Part shown: positions 45,703 to 57,116 of the stretch, in pieces
Position numbering within the stretch: the stretch's first letter is position 1
How the letters are laid out: every line of letters starts with the position of its first letter
Source of the DNA: Serratia nematodiphila DZ0503SBS1
Lineage (GTDB): Bacteria > Pseudomonadota > Gammaproteobacteria > Enterobacterales > Enterobacteriaceae
Assembly (NCBI RefSeq): GCF_000738675.1
Contig: NZ_JPUX01000001.1
Span: forward strand, 62,001-126,000
Reading direction: 5' to 3'
DNA: 64,000 nt
Notes under the pieces: generated by a model
Told to the model about the DNA's origin: nothing
Databases searched by the model: none
What the model saw: only the letters and a program-made list of their open reading frames with translations
Position numbers and translations under genes: made by a program

Positions 45703-46320
45703 ATGTTACTGAGCATCCTTTATATCATCGGCATCACCGCCGAAGCCATGACCGGCGCGTTGGCGGCCGGCCGCCGCCAAATGGACATGTTCGGCGTGAT
45801 CATCATCGCCTCGGTCACCGCGATCGGCGGCGGGTCGGTGCGCGATATGCTGCTCGGGCATTTTCCGTTGGGCTGGGTCAAACACCCGGAATACATCGTC
45901 ATCGTCGCAATAGCGGCGATCGTCACCACCTGGGTGGCTCCTCTGATGCGCCATCTGCGCCGCCTGTTTCTGGTGCTCGACGCCGTCGGCCTGATTGTCT
46001 TCTCGATCATCGGCGCGCAGGTGGCGCTGGATATGGGGCACAGCGCGATTATCGCCGCCATCGCCGCAGTGATCACCGGCGTCTTCGGCGGGGTGCTGCG
46101 CGACATGTTCTGCAACCGTATCCCGCTGGTTTTCCAGAAAGAAATCTACGCCGGCATCTCCTTCAGCGCCGCCTGGCTGTATATCGGCCTGCAGCACCTC
46201 AGCCTGCCGCACAATCTGGTGGTGATCCTCACGCTGGTCGCCGGCCTGAGCGCGCGTCTGATCGCCCTGCGCTTCCGCCTCGGTCTGCCGGTGTTCAACT
46301 ACCAACATCCGGATCACTGA
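45703..46320 (+). CDS. yicG: YicG, TRIC/UPF0126 membrane protein
   Basis: 205 aa from ATG 45703, the E. coli YicG length; upstream in-frame codons are not family-like. Six to seven membrane helices arranged as two repeats, with glycine motifs [14 protein letters not shown] (~47) and [19 protein letters not shown] (~125) as in the trimeric intracellular cation channel family. Inner-membrane; ion specificity not assured. In E. coli the order is yicC-dinD-yicG-ligB-gmk; here ligB and dinD are absent. Confidence 0.9.
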   Translation: MLLSILYIIGITAEAMTGALAAGRRQMDMFGVIIIASVTAIGGGSVRDMLLGHFPLGWVKHPEYIVIVAIAAIVTTWVAPLMRHLRRLFLVLDAVGLIVFSIIGAQVALDMGHSAIIAAIAAVITGVFGGVLRDMFCNRIPLVFQKEIYAGISFSAAWLYIGLQHLSLPHNLVVILTLVAGLSARLIALRFRLGLPVFNYQHPDH

Positions 46321-46458
46321 TCCCGGGGCGGCAGCGCGCCGCCGCTGGGCCAAAACTGCCAAAATATCGCTCTTCAGCGCGCATATTCGCGCATTCGCCG
46401 CTTTTTCCGCGCAAAGCCACGGGCAAAATGCGAGCTAACGCTGCACCCGGCGCGTTAG

Positions 46459-47154
<696 letters not shown>

Positions 47155-47208
47155 AGGCAGTTTCAGTATCATGCCCAGTCTTTTCGTCACCTGTGGAGTA
47201 GCACAAAT

Positions 47209-47484
47209 ATGGCACGCGTAACTGTTCAAGACGCTGTAGAGAAAATTGGTAACCGTTTTGACCTGGTGTTGGTCGCTGCTCGTCGGGCGCGTCAGATCCA
47301 GACCGGCGGCAAAGATGCACTGGTTCCGGAAGAGAACGACAAGTACACCGTTATCGCCCTGCGCGAAATCGAAGAAGGCCTGATCACCAGCCAGATCCTC
47401 GACGTGCGTGAGCGCCAGGAGCAGCAAGAGCAGGAAGCCGCAGAGATTCAAGCGGTTACCGCGATTGCTGAAGGTCGTCGTTAA
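47209..47484 (+). CDS. rpoZ: RNA polymerase omega subunit
   Basis: 91 aa: [20 protein letters not shown] and [12 protein letters not shown], as in enterobacterial omega. Helps assemble beta prime and carries part of a ppGpp site. Standard length, 18 bp before spoT. Confidence 0.97.
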   Translation: MARVTVQDAVEKIGNRFDLVLVAARRARQIQTGGKDALVPEENDKYTVIALREIEEGLITSQILDVRERQEQQEQEAAEIQAVTAIAEGRR

Positions 47485-47502
47485 TTAGACAGCGAGTCCG
47501 CC

Positions 47503-49614
47503 TTGTACCTGTTTGAAAGCCTGAATCTGCTGATTCAACGTTACCTGCCCGAGGAGCAGATTAAGCGCCTCAAACAGGCATACCTCGTCGCGCGCGACGC
47601 GCACGAGGGCCAGACACGCTCCAGCGGTGAGCCCTACATTACTCACCCGGTCGCCGTGGCCTGCATCCTGGCGGAAATGCGTCTCGACCACGAGACGCTG
47701 ATGGCGGCGTTGCTGCACGACGTCATCGAAGACACCCCGGCCACCTATCAAGATATGGAACAGCTGTTCGGCAAGAGCGTCGCCGAACTGGTCGAGGGCG
47801 TCTCCAAGCTCGACAAGCTGAAGTTCCAGGACAAGAAAGAAGCGCAGGCGGAAAACTTCCGCAAGATGATCATGGCGATGGTGCAGGATATCCGCGTCGT
47901 GCTGATCAAGCTGGCCGACCGTACGCACAACATGCGCACCCTCGGTTCGCTGCGCCCCGACAAACGCCGGCGCATCGCGCGTGAAACCCTGGAAATCTAC
48001 AGCCCCCTCGCCCACCGCCTGGGTATTCATCACCTGAAAACCGAGCTGGAAGAGCTGGGCTTCGAGGCGCTGTACCCAAACCGCTACCGCGTGATCAAGG
48101 AAGTGGTGAAAGCCGCGCGCGGCAACCGCAAAGAGATGATTCAAAAAATCCTCTCCGAGATCGAAGGGCGGCTGACGGAAGCCGGCATCGCCTGCCGCGT
48201 CAGCGGGCGGGAAAAACACCTCTATTCCATCTACCTCAAGATGCACCTGAAAGAACAGCGTTTTCATTCCATCATGGATATCTACGCGTTCCGGGTGATC
48301 GTCAAAGAGGTCGATACCTGCTACCGCGTGCTCGGCCAGGTGCACAGCCTGTATAAACCGCGCCCGGGGCGGGTGAAAGATTACATCGCCATTCCCAAGG
48401 CCAACGGCTATCAATCGCTGCATACCTCGCTGATCGGCCCGCACGGCGTGCCGGTCGAAGTGCAGATCCGCACCGAAGACATGGATCAGATGGCTGAGAT
48501 GGGGGTGGCCGCGCACTGGGCTTACAAGGAAAGAGAACAGGGCGAAACCGGCACCACGGCGCAGATCCGTGCCCAGCGCTGGATGCAAAGCCTGCTGGAG
48601 CTGCAGCAAAGCGCCGGCAGTTCGTTTGAATTTATCGAGAGCGTCAAATCCGATCTGTTCCCGGATGAGATTTACGTTTTCACCCCGGAAGGCCGCATCG
48701 TCGAGCTGCCCGCCGGCGCCACGCCGGTCGACTTCGCCTATGCGGTGCATACCGATATCGGCCATGCCTGCGTCGGCGCGCGCGTCGATCGTCAGCCGTA
48801 CCCGCTGTCGCAGTCGCTGACCAGCGGCCAGACCGTCGAGATCATCACCGCGCCGGGCGCGCGGCCCAACGCCGCCTGGCTGAACTTCGTGGTGAGCTCG
48901 AAAGCGCGCGCCAAGATTCGCCAGATGTTGAAGAACCTCAAGCGCGACGACTCCGTCGGCCTCGGCCGCCGTCTGCTCAACCATGCGTTGGGCGGCAGCC
49001 GCAAACTGGCCGAAATCCCGCAGGAAAACATTCAGCACGAGCTGGACCGCATGAAGCTGGCGACGCTGGACGATCTGCTGGCGGAAATCGGCCTCGGCAA
49101 CGCCATGAGCGTGGTGGTGGCGAAGAACCTGCAGGGCGATCAGTCCAGCCTGGGCACCTCTTCCGGCGTGCGCAACCTGGCCATCAAGGGCGCCGACGGC
49201 GTATTGATCACCTTCGCCAAGTGCTGCCGTCCGATTCCGGGCGACCCGATTATCGCTCACGTCAGCCCGGGCAAAGGGCTGGTGATCCACCATGAATCCT
49301 GCCGCAATATTCGCGGCTATCAGAAAGAGCCTGAGAAGTTCATGGCGGTCGAGTGGGATAAAGAGACCGAGCAGGAGTTCATCGCCGAGATCAAGGTGGA
49401 TATGTTTAACCACCAGGGCGCGCTGGCCAACCTGACGGCGGCGATCAACGCGGCCGAGTCCAATATTCAGAGCCTGAACACCGAAGAGAAAGACGGTCGG
49501 GTTTATAGCGCCTTTATCCGCTTGACCACCCGCGATCGCATCCATTTGGCAAACATTATGCGTAAAATCCGTATCATGCCGGATGTGATCAAAGTTAACC
49601 GCAACCGAAACTAG
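47503..49614 (+). CDS. spoT: bifunctional (p)ppGpp synthetase/hydrolase SpoT
   Basis: 703 aa from TTG 47503, the start used in E. coli. Domains: N-terminal HD hydrolase (ALLHDVIEDTP, ~70), synthetase domain (KPRPGRVKDYIAIPKANGYQ, ~286), TGS (FTPEGRIVELPAGATPVDFA, ~393), zinc-finger-like GVLITFAKCCRPIPGDP (~567) and C-terminal ACT. Main ppGpp hydrolase, weak synthetase during fatty-acid and carbon starvation. A 686-aa antisense open frame over it is spurious. Confidence 0.97.
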   Translation: MYLFESLNLLIQRYLPEEQIKRLKQAYLVARDAHEGQTRSSGEPYITHPVAVACILAEMRLDHETLMAALLHDVIEDTPATYQDMEQLFGKSVAELVEGVSKLDKLKFQDKKEAQAENFRKMIMAMVQDIRVVLIKLADRTHNMRTLGSLRPDKRRRIARETLEIYSPLAHRLGIHHLKTELEELGFEALYPNRYRVIKEVVKAARGNRKEMIQKILSEIEGRLTEAGIACRVSGREKHLYSIYLKMHLKEQRFHSIMDIYAFRVIVKEVDTCYRVLGQVHSLYKPRPGRVKDYIAIPKANGYQSLHTSLIGPHGVPVEVQIRTEDMDQMAEMGVAAHWAYKEREQGETGTTAQIRAQRWMQSLLELQQSAGSSFEFIESVKSDLFPDEIYVFTPEGRIVELPAGATPVDFAYAVHTDIGHACVGARVDRQPYPLSQSLTSGQTVEIITAPGARPNAAWLNFVVSSKARAKIRQMLKNLKRDDSVGLGRRLLNHALGGSRKLAEIPQENIQHELDRMKLATLDDLLAEIGLGNAMSVVVAKNLQGDQSSLGTSSGVRNLAIKGADGVLITFAKCCRPIPGDPIIAHVSPGKGLVIHHESCRNIRGYQKEPEKFMAVEWDKETEQEFIAEIKVDMFNHQGALANLTAAINAAESNIQSLNTEEKDGRVYSAFIRLTTRDRIHLANIMRKIRIMPDVIKVNRNRN

Positions 49615-49619
49615 CGCTT

Positions 49620-50315
49620 ATGAGTCCTGAACGCTATGCGCGGATTTGTGAAATGCTCGCGACCCGGCAGCCGGATCTGACGGTCTGCCTGGAGCAGGTG
49701 CACAAGCCGCATAACGTCTCCGCCATTATCCGCACCGCCGACGCCGTCGGCGTGCATCAGGTCCACGCCGTGTGGCCCACCACCCGCATGCGCACCCTGG
49801 TCTCCTCCGCCGCCGGCAGCAACAGCTGGGTCAGCGTTAAAACCCACCGCACCATCGGCGACGCGGTCGGGCACCTGAAAGCGCAGGGCATGCAAATTCT
49901 GGCTACCAACCTGTCTGCGCGCGCGGTCGATTTCCGCGAGGTGGACTACACCCGGCCAACCTGCGTGCTGCTCGGCCAGGAAAAAACCGGCATCACCGAA
50001 GAAGCGCTGGCGCTGGCCGATCAGGACATCGTCATTCCGATGATCGGCATGGTGCAATCGCTCAACGTCTCCGTGGCTTCGGCGCTGATCCTGTATGAGG
50101 CGCAGCGCCAGCGGCAAAACGCCGGCCTGTACCGTCGCGACAACAGCATGCTGGACGAAGAAGAGCAGCAGCGTCTGCTGTTCGAAGGCGGTTACCCGGT
50201 GCTGGCCAACGTGGCCAAGCGCAAAGGGCTGCCGCGCCCGCAGATCGATGAACAGGGCCAGGTGGTCGCCAGCGCCGAATGGTGGGCGGCCATGCAGGCG
50301 ACGGTACGCAAATGA
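49620..50315 (+). CDS. trmH: tRNA (guanosine-18-2'-O)-methyltransferase
   Basis: 231 aa SPOUT methyltransferase. SAM-binding knot motifs LLGQEKTGITEEAL (~119) and IPMIGMVQSLNVSVASALIL (~139); NVSAIIRTADAVGVHQVHAV near the N-terminus. Its end overlaps the recG start. Also called spoU. Confidence 0.96.
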   Translation: MSPERYARICEMLATRQPDLTVCLEQVHKPHNVSAIIRTADAVGVHQVHAVWPTTRMRTLVSSAAGSNSWVSVKTHRTIGDAVGHLKAQGMQILATNLSARAVDFREVDYTRPTCVLLGQEKTGITEEALALADQDIVIPMIGMVQSLNVSVASALILYEAQRQRQNAGLYRRDNSMLDEEEQQRLLFEGGYPVLANVAKRKGLPRPQIDEQGQVVASAEWWAAMQATVRK

Positions 50316-52393
50316 AAGGCCGCCTGCTGGATGCTGTCCCACTCACCACGCTTTCCGGGGTTGGCGCCAGCCAGGCGGGCAAATTGGCCAAACTCGGCCT
50401 CGACACCATTCAGGATCTGCTGCTGCACCTGCCGCTGCGCTACGAAGACCGCACCCGCCTCTACCCGATCAACGATCTGCTGCCGGGCATCTACGCCACG
50501 GTAGAGGGGGAAGTGCTGCGCAGCGACATCAGTTTCGGCCGCCGCCGCATGCTGACCAGCCAGATCAGCGACGGCACCGGCATCCTCACCATGCGGTTCT
50601 TCAACTTCAACGCCGCAATGAAAAACAGCCTGGCCACCGGCCGCCGCGTGACCGCCTACGGCGAGATCAAACGCGGCAACCACGGCGCGGAAATCATCCA
50701 TCCGGAATACCGCATTCAGGGCGAAGCCAGCGAGGTTGAGCTGCAGGAGTCGCTGACGCCGGTTTATCCCACTACCGAAGGGGTGCGGCAGGCCACGCTG
50801 CGCAAGCTGACCGATCAGGCGCTGGCGCTGCTGGATACCTGCGCCATCGCCGAACTGCTGCCGCCGGAGCTGAGCGGCGGCCTGATGAGCCTGCCGCAGG
50901 CGCTGCACACACTGCACCGCCCGCCGCCGGACATCCAGCTGGCGGATCTGGAGCTGGGCAAACACCCGGCGCAAAAACGCCTGATCCTCGAAGAGCTGTT
51001 GGCGCATAACCTCAGCATGCTGGCGGTGCGCGCCGGCGCCCAGAGTTACCGGGCGCAGCCGCTGCTGCCGGACGATCGGTTGAAAAACCGTTTTCTCGCC
51101 CAGCTGCCGTTCTCGCCGACCGGCGCGCAAACGCGCGTGGTGGCCGACATCGAAGCCGATATGCAAAAAGACTTCCCGATGATGCGGCTGGTGCAGGGCG
51201 ACGTCGGCTCCGGCAAAACGCTGGTGGCGGCGCTGGCGGCGCTGCGCGCCATCGCGCACGGCAAACAGGTGGCGCTGATGGCGCCGACCGAGCTGCTGGC
51301 CGAGCAGCACGCCAACAATTTCCGCCAGTGGTTTGAACCGCTGGGGCTGGAGGTCGGCTGGCTGGCCGGCAAACAGAAAGGCAAGGCGCGCATCGCGCAG
51401 CAGGAAGCCATCGCCAGCGGCCAGGTGTCAATGGTGGTCGGCACCCACGCCATCTTCCAGGAGCAGGTACAGTTCAACGGCCTGGCGCTGGTGATCATCG
51501 ATGAGCAGCACCGCTTCGGGGTACATCAGCGGCTGGCGCTGTGGGAGAAAGGCGAAGAGCAAGGCTTCCACGCCCATCAGCTGATCATGACCGCCACGCC
51601 GATCCCGCGCACGCTGGCGATGACCGCCTATGCCGATCTCGACACCTCGGTCATCGACGAGCTGCCGCCGGGCCGCACGCCGGTGACCACCGTCGCCATT
51701 CCCGATACCCGCCGCGCCGACATCATTCAACGGGTGAAGAGCGCCTGCCTGGAAGAGGGGCGGCAGGCTTACTGGGTGTGTACGCTGATCGAGGAATCTG
51801 AGCTGCTGGAAGCGCAGGCGGCGGAAGCCACCTGGGAGGAATTGAAAGCCGCATTGCCGGAGCTGAAGGTGGCGCTGGTGCACGGCCGCATGAAAGCGCA
51901 GGAGAAGCAGGCGGTGATGCAGGCGTTTAAACAGGGCGAGCTGCAGCTGCTGGTCGCCACCACGGTGATCGAAGTCGGCGTCGACGTACCGAACGCCAGC
52001 CTGATGATCATCGAAAACCCGGAACGGCTGGGCCTGGCGCAGCTGCACCAGCTGCGCGGCCGCGTAGGGCGCGGCGCGGTGGCCTCACACTGTGTGCTGC
52101 TGTACAAAACGCCGCTGAGCAAAACCGCGCAAACGCGCCTGCAGGTGCTGCGCGACAGCAACGACGGCTTTGTCATCGCCCAGCGCGATCTGGAGATCCG
52201 CGGCCCGGGCGAGCTGCTCGGCACCCGCCAGACCGGCAGCGCCGAATTCAAAGTGGCGGACCTGCTGCGCGACCAGGCGATGATCCCCGAAGTGCAGCGC
52301 GTCGCTCGCCACCTCCACCAGCACTACCCGGAACACGCCCAGGCGCTGATTGAACGCTGGCTGCCGGAGAAGGCGCGCTACTCCAACGCATAA
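50312..52393 (+). CDS. recG: ATP-dependent DNA helicase RecG
   Basis: 693 aa from ATG 50312, exactly the E. coli length; in-frame codons from 50279 lie in trmH. N-terminal wedge/OB domain (~1-260), Walker A GDVGSGKTLVAALAA (~290), DExH box VIIDEQHRFGVHQR (~395), helicase motif TATPIPRTLAMT (~425), and the TRG-like C-terminal part GPGELLGTRQTG (~628). Remodels stalled forks and branched DNA. Intact. Confidence 0.97.
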   Translation: MKGRLLDAVPLTTLSGVGASQAGKLAKLGLDTIQDLLLHLPLRYEDRTRLYPINDLLPGIYATVEGEVLRSDISFGRRRMLTSQISDGTGILTMRFFNFNAAMKNSLATGRRVTAYGEIKRGNHGAEIIHPEYRIQGEASEVELQESLTPVYPTTEGVRQATLRKLTDQALALLDTCAIAELLPPELSGGLMSLPQALHTLHRPPPDIQLADLELGKHPAQKRLILEELLAHNLSMLAVRAGAQSYRAQPLLPDDRLKNRFLAQLPFSPTGAQTRVVADIEADMQKDFPMMRLVQGDVGSGKTLVAALAALRAIAHGKQVALMAPTELLAEQHANNFRQWFEPLGLEVGWLAGKQKGKARIAQQEAIASGQVSMVVGTHAIFQEQVQFNGLALVIIDEQHRFGVHQRLALWEKGEEQGFHAHQLIMTATPIPRTLAMTAYADLDTSVIDELPPGRTPVTTVAIPDTRRADIIQRVKSACLEEGRQAYWVCTLIEESELLEAQAAEATWEELKAALPELKVALVHGRMKAQEKQAVMQAFKQGELQLLVATTVIEVGVDVPNASLMIIENPERLGLAQLHQLRGRVGRGAVASHCVLLYKTPLSKTAQTRLQVLRDSNDGFVIAQRDLEIRGPGELLGTRQTGSAEFKVADLLRDQAMIPEVQRVARHLHQHYPEHAQALIERWLPEKARYSNA

Positions 52394-52397
52394 AAAA

Positions 52398-52424
52398 GGG
52401 CGCCGACGGCGCCCTCTTCTTTTT
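52398..52424. terminator. terminator after recG
   Basis: GGGCGCC / GGCGCCC with GAC loop, then CTCTTCTTTTTTT; A-run on the other side, so it can also end gltS transcription from the minus strand. Confidence 0.85.
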
Positions 52425-52439
52425 TTCTGGCTCGCGATA

Positions 52440-53650
52440 TCACCCCACCGCCGGGAACACCGGCAGCAGCAGATACAGCTTGATGACGATGGCGTTGGCG
52501 ATATCGATAAAGAACGCCCCCACCATCGGCACCACCAAAAACGCCACGTGCGACGGGCCGAAGCGATCGGTGATCGCCTGCATGTTGGCGATCGCCGTCG
52601 GCGTGGCACCCATGCCGAAGCCGCAGTGGCCGGCGGCCAGCACCGCCGCGTCGTAGTTCTTGCCCATCACCCGGTAGGTGACGAATATCGCGTACAGCGC
52701 CATCACCAGCGTCTGCACCGCCAGGATCGCCAGCATCGGCAGCGCCAGCGAGGCCAGCTCCCACAGGCGCAGGCTCATCAACGCCATCGCCAGGAATAGC
52801 GACAGGCTGACGTTGCCCAACACCGACACCGCCCGCTCGAACACGGTATAGAAGCCGGTGAAGGCCAGCGTGTTGCTGAGGATCACCCCGACGAACAGCA
52901 CGCAAACGAAGTTCGGCAGTTCAAACACCGTGCCGCCCAGCAGGCCGGCAATCAACTGCCCCAGGCTCAGACAGATGGCGATCATGGCGATGGTTTCGAT
53001 CATCACCAGCGAGGTGATGAGACGGCCGCTTTCCGGCTTCTCAAAACCGCTCGGCTGCACGCTGTCATCCGGGGTGCCTTCCGGCGTAGAGGAGTGTTTG
53101 ACCAGATAGCGCGCCACCGGGCCGCCGATCAGGCCGCCCAGCACCAGGCCGAAGGTGGCGCAGGCCATGGCGACTTCCGTGGCGTTTTCAAAACCGTAGC
53201 GCTCGATGAACAGCTTGCTCCAGGCCGCCCCGGTGCCGTGGCCCCCGACAGGGTGATCGATCCGGCAATCAGGCCCATCAGCGGATCCAGCCCCAGCATT
53301 TTCGCCATGCCGATGCCGATGGCGTTCTGCACGATAAGCAGCCCCAGCACCACGAACAGGAACACTACCAGCACCTTGCCGCCGGCGCGCAAACGCGCCA
53401 GGTTGGCGTTCAGGCCGATGGTGGCGAAGAAGGCCAGCATCAGCGGATCCTTCAGCGACATGTCAAAACTGACTTCCCAGTTGACGAGCTTTTTCAGGGC
53501 TAACAGCAGAAGGGCCACCAGCAAACCGCCGGCGACGGGAGCGGGAATGGTATATTTTCGCAGCAGGGGAATGGTTCTGACGCACTTGCCTCCGAGGAGC
53601 AAAACCAGCGTCGCCGCGACTAACGTGCCATAAGTATCAAGATGAAACAT
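52440..53650 (-). pseudogene. gltS: sodium/glutamate symporter GltS, frameshifted in this sequence
   Basis: Two overlapping minus-strand frames make one GltS. The first (from ATG 53650) matches GltS to ...LIAGSITLSG; it then changes frame. The second carries the rest (MACATFGLVLGGLIGGPVAR to the C-terminus). At 53242-53246 the plus strand has five C; six would restore the conserved SGGHGTGAAW motif and a 403-aa protein. Ten or more membrane segments. GltS imports glutamate with Na+. Divergent from xanP. A one-base homopolymer loss may be an assembly error. Confidence 0.85.
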
Positions 53651-53890
53651 CTAGGTACTCCATGTAAGGGAAAAGATCCAAATAAAAATAATAAGTTATA
53701 GAAAACCACTTAGTTTTTAAACTTGATGAGTGCAGGATTAGAAGTAAAAAACGCTGAGATGACAAGAAAAAATGAATGAAAATGCGACATAAACGGGAAA
53801 GTCGGCAACATAATATTTACGCGCAACCGTTTGCTTTTGCGGGGCGGGGCATTAAAATGCCTGCTTTGCCGTATCTGGAAACGCCACACC

Positions 53891-55289
53891 ATGAGCATGT
53901 CATCCTCCGAGCTTGATGCCGCGCGCCAAGCCGCCTCAGAACCCCGCGCCAGTGAACTGATTTATCGCCTGGAAGATCGCCCGCCGCTGCCGCAAACGCT
54001 GTTTGCCGCCGGCCAGCATCTGCTGGCGATGTTCGTCGCGGTGATCACACCGGCTCTGCTGATCTGCCAGGCGCTGGGCCTGCCGGCACAGGATACCCAG
54101 CACATCATCAGCATGTCGCTGTTCGCCTCCGGTCTGGCTTCCATTCTGCAAATCAAAACCTGGGGGCCGGTGGGTTCCGGGCTGTTGTCGATTCAGGGCA
54201 CCAGCTTCAATTTCGTTTCGCCGCTGATCATGGGCGGTCTGGCGCTGAAAAACGGCGGCGCCGACGTGCCGACCATGATGGCCGCGCTGTTCGGCACGCT
54301 GATGGTCGCTTCCTGCACCGAAATTTTACTGTCGCGCGTGCTGCATCTGGCGCGCCGCATTATCACCCCGCTGGTTTCCGGCATCGTGGTGATGATCATT
54401 GGCCTGTCGCTGATTCAGGTCGGTCTGACCTCGATCGGCGGCGGCTACGCCGCGATGAACGATCACAGCTTCGGCTCGCCGAAAAACCTGCTGCTGGCCG
54501 GCGCGGTGCTGGCGGTCATCATCCTGCTGAACCGCCAGCGCAACCCTTACCTGCGCGTCGCTTCGCTGGTGATCGCCATGGCGGTCGGCTATCTGTTGGC
54601 CTGGGCGATGGACATGCTGCCCCCGACGCATCGGCAGCCCCACGGCGGCGATCACCATCCCCACGCCGCTCTATTACGGCCTGGGCTTCGACTGGAACCT
54701 GCTGCTGCCGCTGATGCTGATCTTTATGGTCACCTCGCTGGAAACCATCGGCGACATCACCGCCACCTCTGACGTCTCCGAACAGCCGGTCAGCGGGCCG
54801 CTGTACATGAAGCGCCTGAAGGGCGGCGTGCTGGCCAACGGCCTGAACTCGATGCTGTCGGCGGTGTTCAACACCTTCCCCAACTCCTGCTTCGGCCAGA
54901 ACAACGGCGTGATCCAGCTGACCGGCGTCGCCAGCCGCTACGTCGGCTTCGTAGTGGCGCTGATGCTGATCGCGCTGGGGCTGTTCCCGGCGGTGGCCGG
55001 CTTCGTGCAGCACATTCCCGAGCCGGTACTGGGCGGCGCGACCATCGTGATGTTCGGCACCATCGCCGCCTCCGGCGTGCGCATCGTGTCGCGCGAGCGC
55101 CTGAACCGCCGCGCCATCATGATCATGGCACTGTCGCTGGCCGTCGGCATGGGCGTCTCTCAGCAGCCGCTGATCCTCCAGTTCGCGCCGGACTGGCTGA
55201 AAACCCTGCTCTCTTCCGGCATCGCCGCCGGCGGCATTACCGCCATCGTGCTGAACCTGGTGTTCCCGCAGGAACACGAGAAAAAGTAA
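53891..55289 (+). pseudogene. xanP: xanthine permease XanP, frameshifted in this sequence
   Basis: From ATG 53891, a full match to enterobacterial XanP (NCS2/nucleobase cation symporter) until ...AWAMDMLPP near 54620, then wrong frame for ~100 bases, then the C-terminal part from [13 protein letters not shown] to the end. Two short C runs, five C at 54620-54624 and four C at 54638-54641, would each need one more base to give a continuous MLPPD...[17 protein letters not shown] and a ~467-aa protein. Same homopolymer pattern as gltS next door. Imports xanthine. Alternatively a real null allele. Confidence 0.85.
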
Positions 55290-55307
55290 CCCGTCCATTG
55301 GCGTTCA

Positions 55308-55332
55308 AACGGCCGCTTGCGGCCGTTTTTTA
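55308..55332 (+). terminator. terminator after xanP
   Basis: AACGGCCGC / GCGGCCGTT stem with TT loop and T-tract. Confidence 0.85.
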
Positions 55333-55417
55333 TTGTCTATCAGACCATTGCCCTTGAGATGCCCGGCCAATTGCGGCATAAACAGGGTATCTTTTTTGAC
55401 CGATGCGGATGTAGACG

Positions 55418-57079
55418 ATGAAATTTATCGGAAAGCTGTTGCTGACGTTGCTGCTGCTGACCGTGCTGGCGGCGGTGGTGCTGTATCTGGTGGGGCAAAC
55501 CCGCTGGGCGGCAGGCCGCCTGAGCGCCTGGATCAGCGACAACAGCGAATACCGCCTGTCGATAGGAAAAATCACCCATTCGTGGCGCCAGCCGGACCAG
55601 ATCGGTCTGGAAGAGGTGCAGCTGGCGCGCAATGGCCAGCCGCAGGCGCTGGCCGCCAAACGCGTCGATCTCGGCCTCAGCCTGCGCCAAATCACCGAAC
55701 CGCGCTATTTCCACAGCGTCACGCTGCGTGACGGCACGCTGAACGTGCAGCCGCAGACTGCTGCGCTGCCTGTACAGGCCGACGTGCTGCAGCTGAGCAA
55801 CATGGCGCTGCAATCCAACGATAACGAGTGGCAGCTCAACGCGCAGCGGGTCAATGCCGGCATCACGCCGTGGCGCCCGCTGGCCGGCCATCTGCTGGGG
55901 GACAACAATCAGTTCCAGTTCAGCGCCGGTTCGATGACGCTGAACGGCATTCCCGCTTCGAAGGTGTTGGTGCAGGGGGAGCAAAAACAGGGCCAGCTGC
56001 TATTGAACAATTTCGGCGCCGATCTGGCGCAGGGCGACCTGACCGGCGTGGCCAGCCGCGCCGCCGACGGCAGTTGGCAAGTGGATCGCCTGCGGCTGAG
56101 CGGCGTGCGCATGCAGACCCCGTTGACGCTAGCGGAATTCATGCAGCGCTTTACCACCCTGCCGCCGGTCACCCTCAAGCGTTTCGATCTGATCGACGCG
56201 CGCCTGGAAGGCAAGGCGTGGGCGTTTAACGATCTCGATCTGTCGCTGCAAAACGTCAGCATCGAAAAAGGCGACTGGCGCAGCGAAGACGGCTCGCTCA
56301 ACGTCAATGCCAGCGATGTGATCAACGGCGGTTTCCACCTGATCGACCCGATCGCCACCCTGCGCCTCTCCTCCGCCGGCATCGCCATTCAGCAATTCAC
56401 CACCCGCTGGGAAGGCGGGCTGCTGCGCACCTCCGGCAATTGGCTGCGCGCCGGCAAACGCCTGCAGCTGGATGAAGTGGCCATGGCGGCGCTGGAGTAC
56501 ACCCTGCCTATCGACTGGCGCGAGCTGTGGCTGAAACCGCTGCCGGACTGGCTGGCGGAGGTGTACGTCACCAAGCTGACCACCAACCGCAATCTGATCA
56601 TCGACATCAACCCGGCGTTTCCGTTCCAGATCACCGCGCTGGACGGTTACGGCAGCAACCTGCTGCTGGCGCGCGATCGCCAGTGGGGCATCTGGTCCGG
56701 TTCGCTGAACCTGAACGGCAGCGAGGCCACCTTCAACAAGATCGACGTGCGGCGCCCTTCGCTGGCGCTGAACGCCGACGCCAACCAGATCGCCGTCACC
56801 GAACTCAGCGCCTTTATGCCCAATGGGCTGCTTGAGGCCAACGCGACCGTCGATCAGCTGCCGGGCAAACCATTCCTGCTGACGCTGCACGGCCGCTCGG
56901 TACCGCTCAATACCTTGCAGCAATGGGGATGGCAGCCGGTGCCGCTGACGGGCGACGGCAACCTTGAGCTGCAGTTGAAAGGGCTGTTGAACAGCGACGG
57001 GCCGTTCAAAGCTTCATTGAAGGGGACTCTGCAAGCCACCGCCGGCGACGGCCAGACGGTGAACCAACAGCTGCCGTAA
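55418..57079 (+). CDS. yicH: YicH, AsmA family protein
   Basis: 553 aa (E. coli YicH 569). An N-terminal membrane anchor (LLLTLLLLTVLAAVVLYLV, ~8-26) is followed by a long periplasmic AsmA-type beta-rich region. Conserved segments: FTTRWEGGLLRTSGNW (~326) and DVRRPSLALNAD (~443). AsmA-like proteins bridge the periplasm and are implicated in lipid transport to the outer membrane; YicH itself is little studied. Next to xanP, as in E. coli. Confidence 0.9.
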   Translation: MKFIGKLLLTLLLLTVLAAVVLYLVGQTRWAAGRLSAWISDNSEYRLSIGKITHSWRQPDQIGLEEVQLARNGQPQALAAKRVDLGLSLRQITEPRYFHSVTLRDGTLNVQPQTAALPVQADVLQLSNMALQSNDNEWQLNAQRVNAGITPWRPLAGHLLGDNNQFQFSAGSMTLNGIPASKVLVQGEQKQGQLLLNNFGADLAQGDLTGVASRAADGSWQVDRLRLSGVRMQTPLTLAEFMQRFTTLPPVTLKRFDLIDARLEGKAWAFNDLDLSLQNVSIEKGDWRSEDGSLNVNASDVINGGFHLIDPIATLRLSSAGIAIQQFTTRWEGGLLRTSGNWLRAGKRLQLDEVAMAALEYTLPIDWRELWLKPLPDWLAEVYVTKLTTNRNLIIDINPAFPFQITALDGYGSNLLLARDRQWGIWSGSLNLNGSEATFNKIDVRRPSLALNADANQIAVTELSAFMPNGLLEANATVDQLPGKPFLLTLHGRSVPLNTLQQWGWQPVPLTGDGNLELQLKGLLNSDGPFKASLKGTLQATAGDGQTVNQQLP

Positions 57080-57116
57080 TCTATCGCGCGGCCCGCCGCC
57101 AGGCAGGGCCGCCGTT

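Noticed and set aside
47485..49545. 686-codon open frame antisense to spoT
   Set aside because: Shadow of a GC-rich gene; the opposite strand encodes an unmistakable SpoT with all domains.
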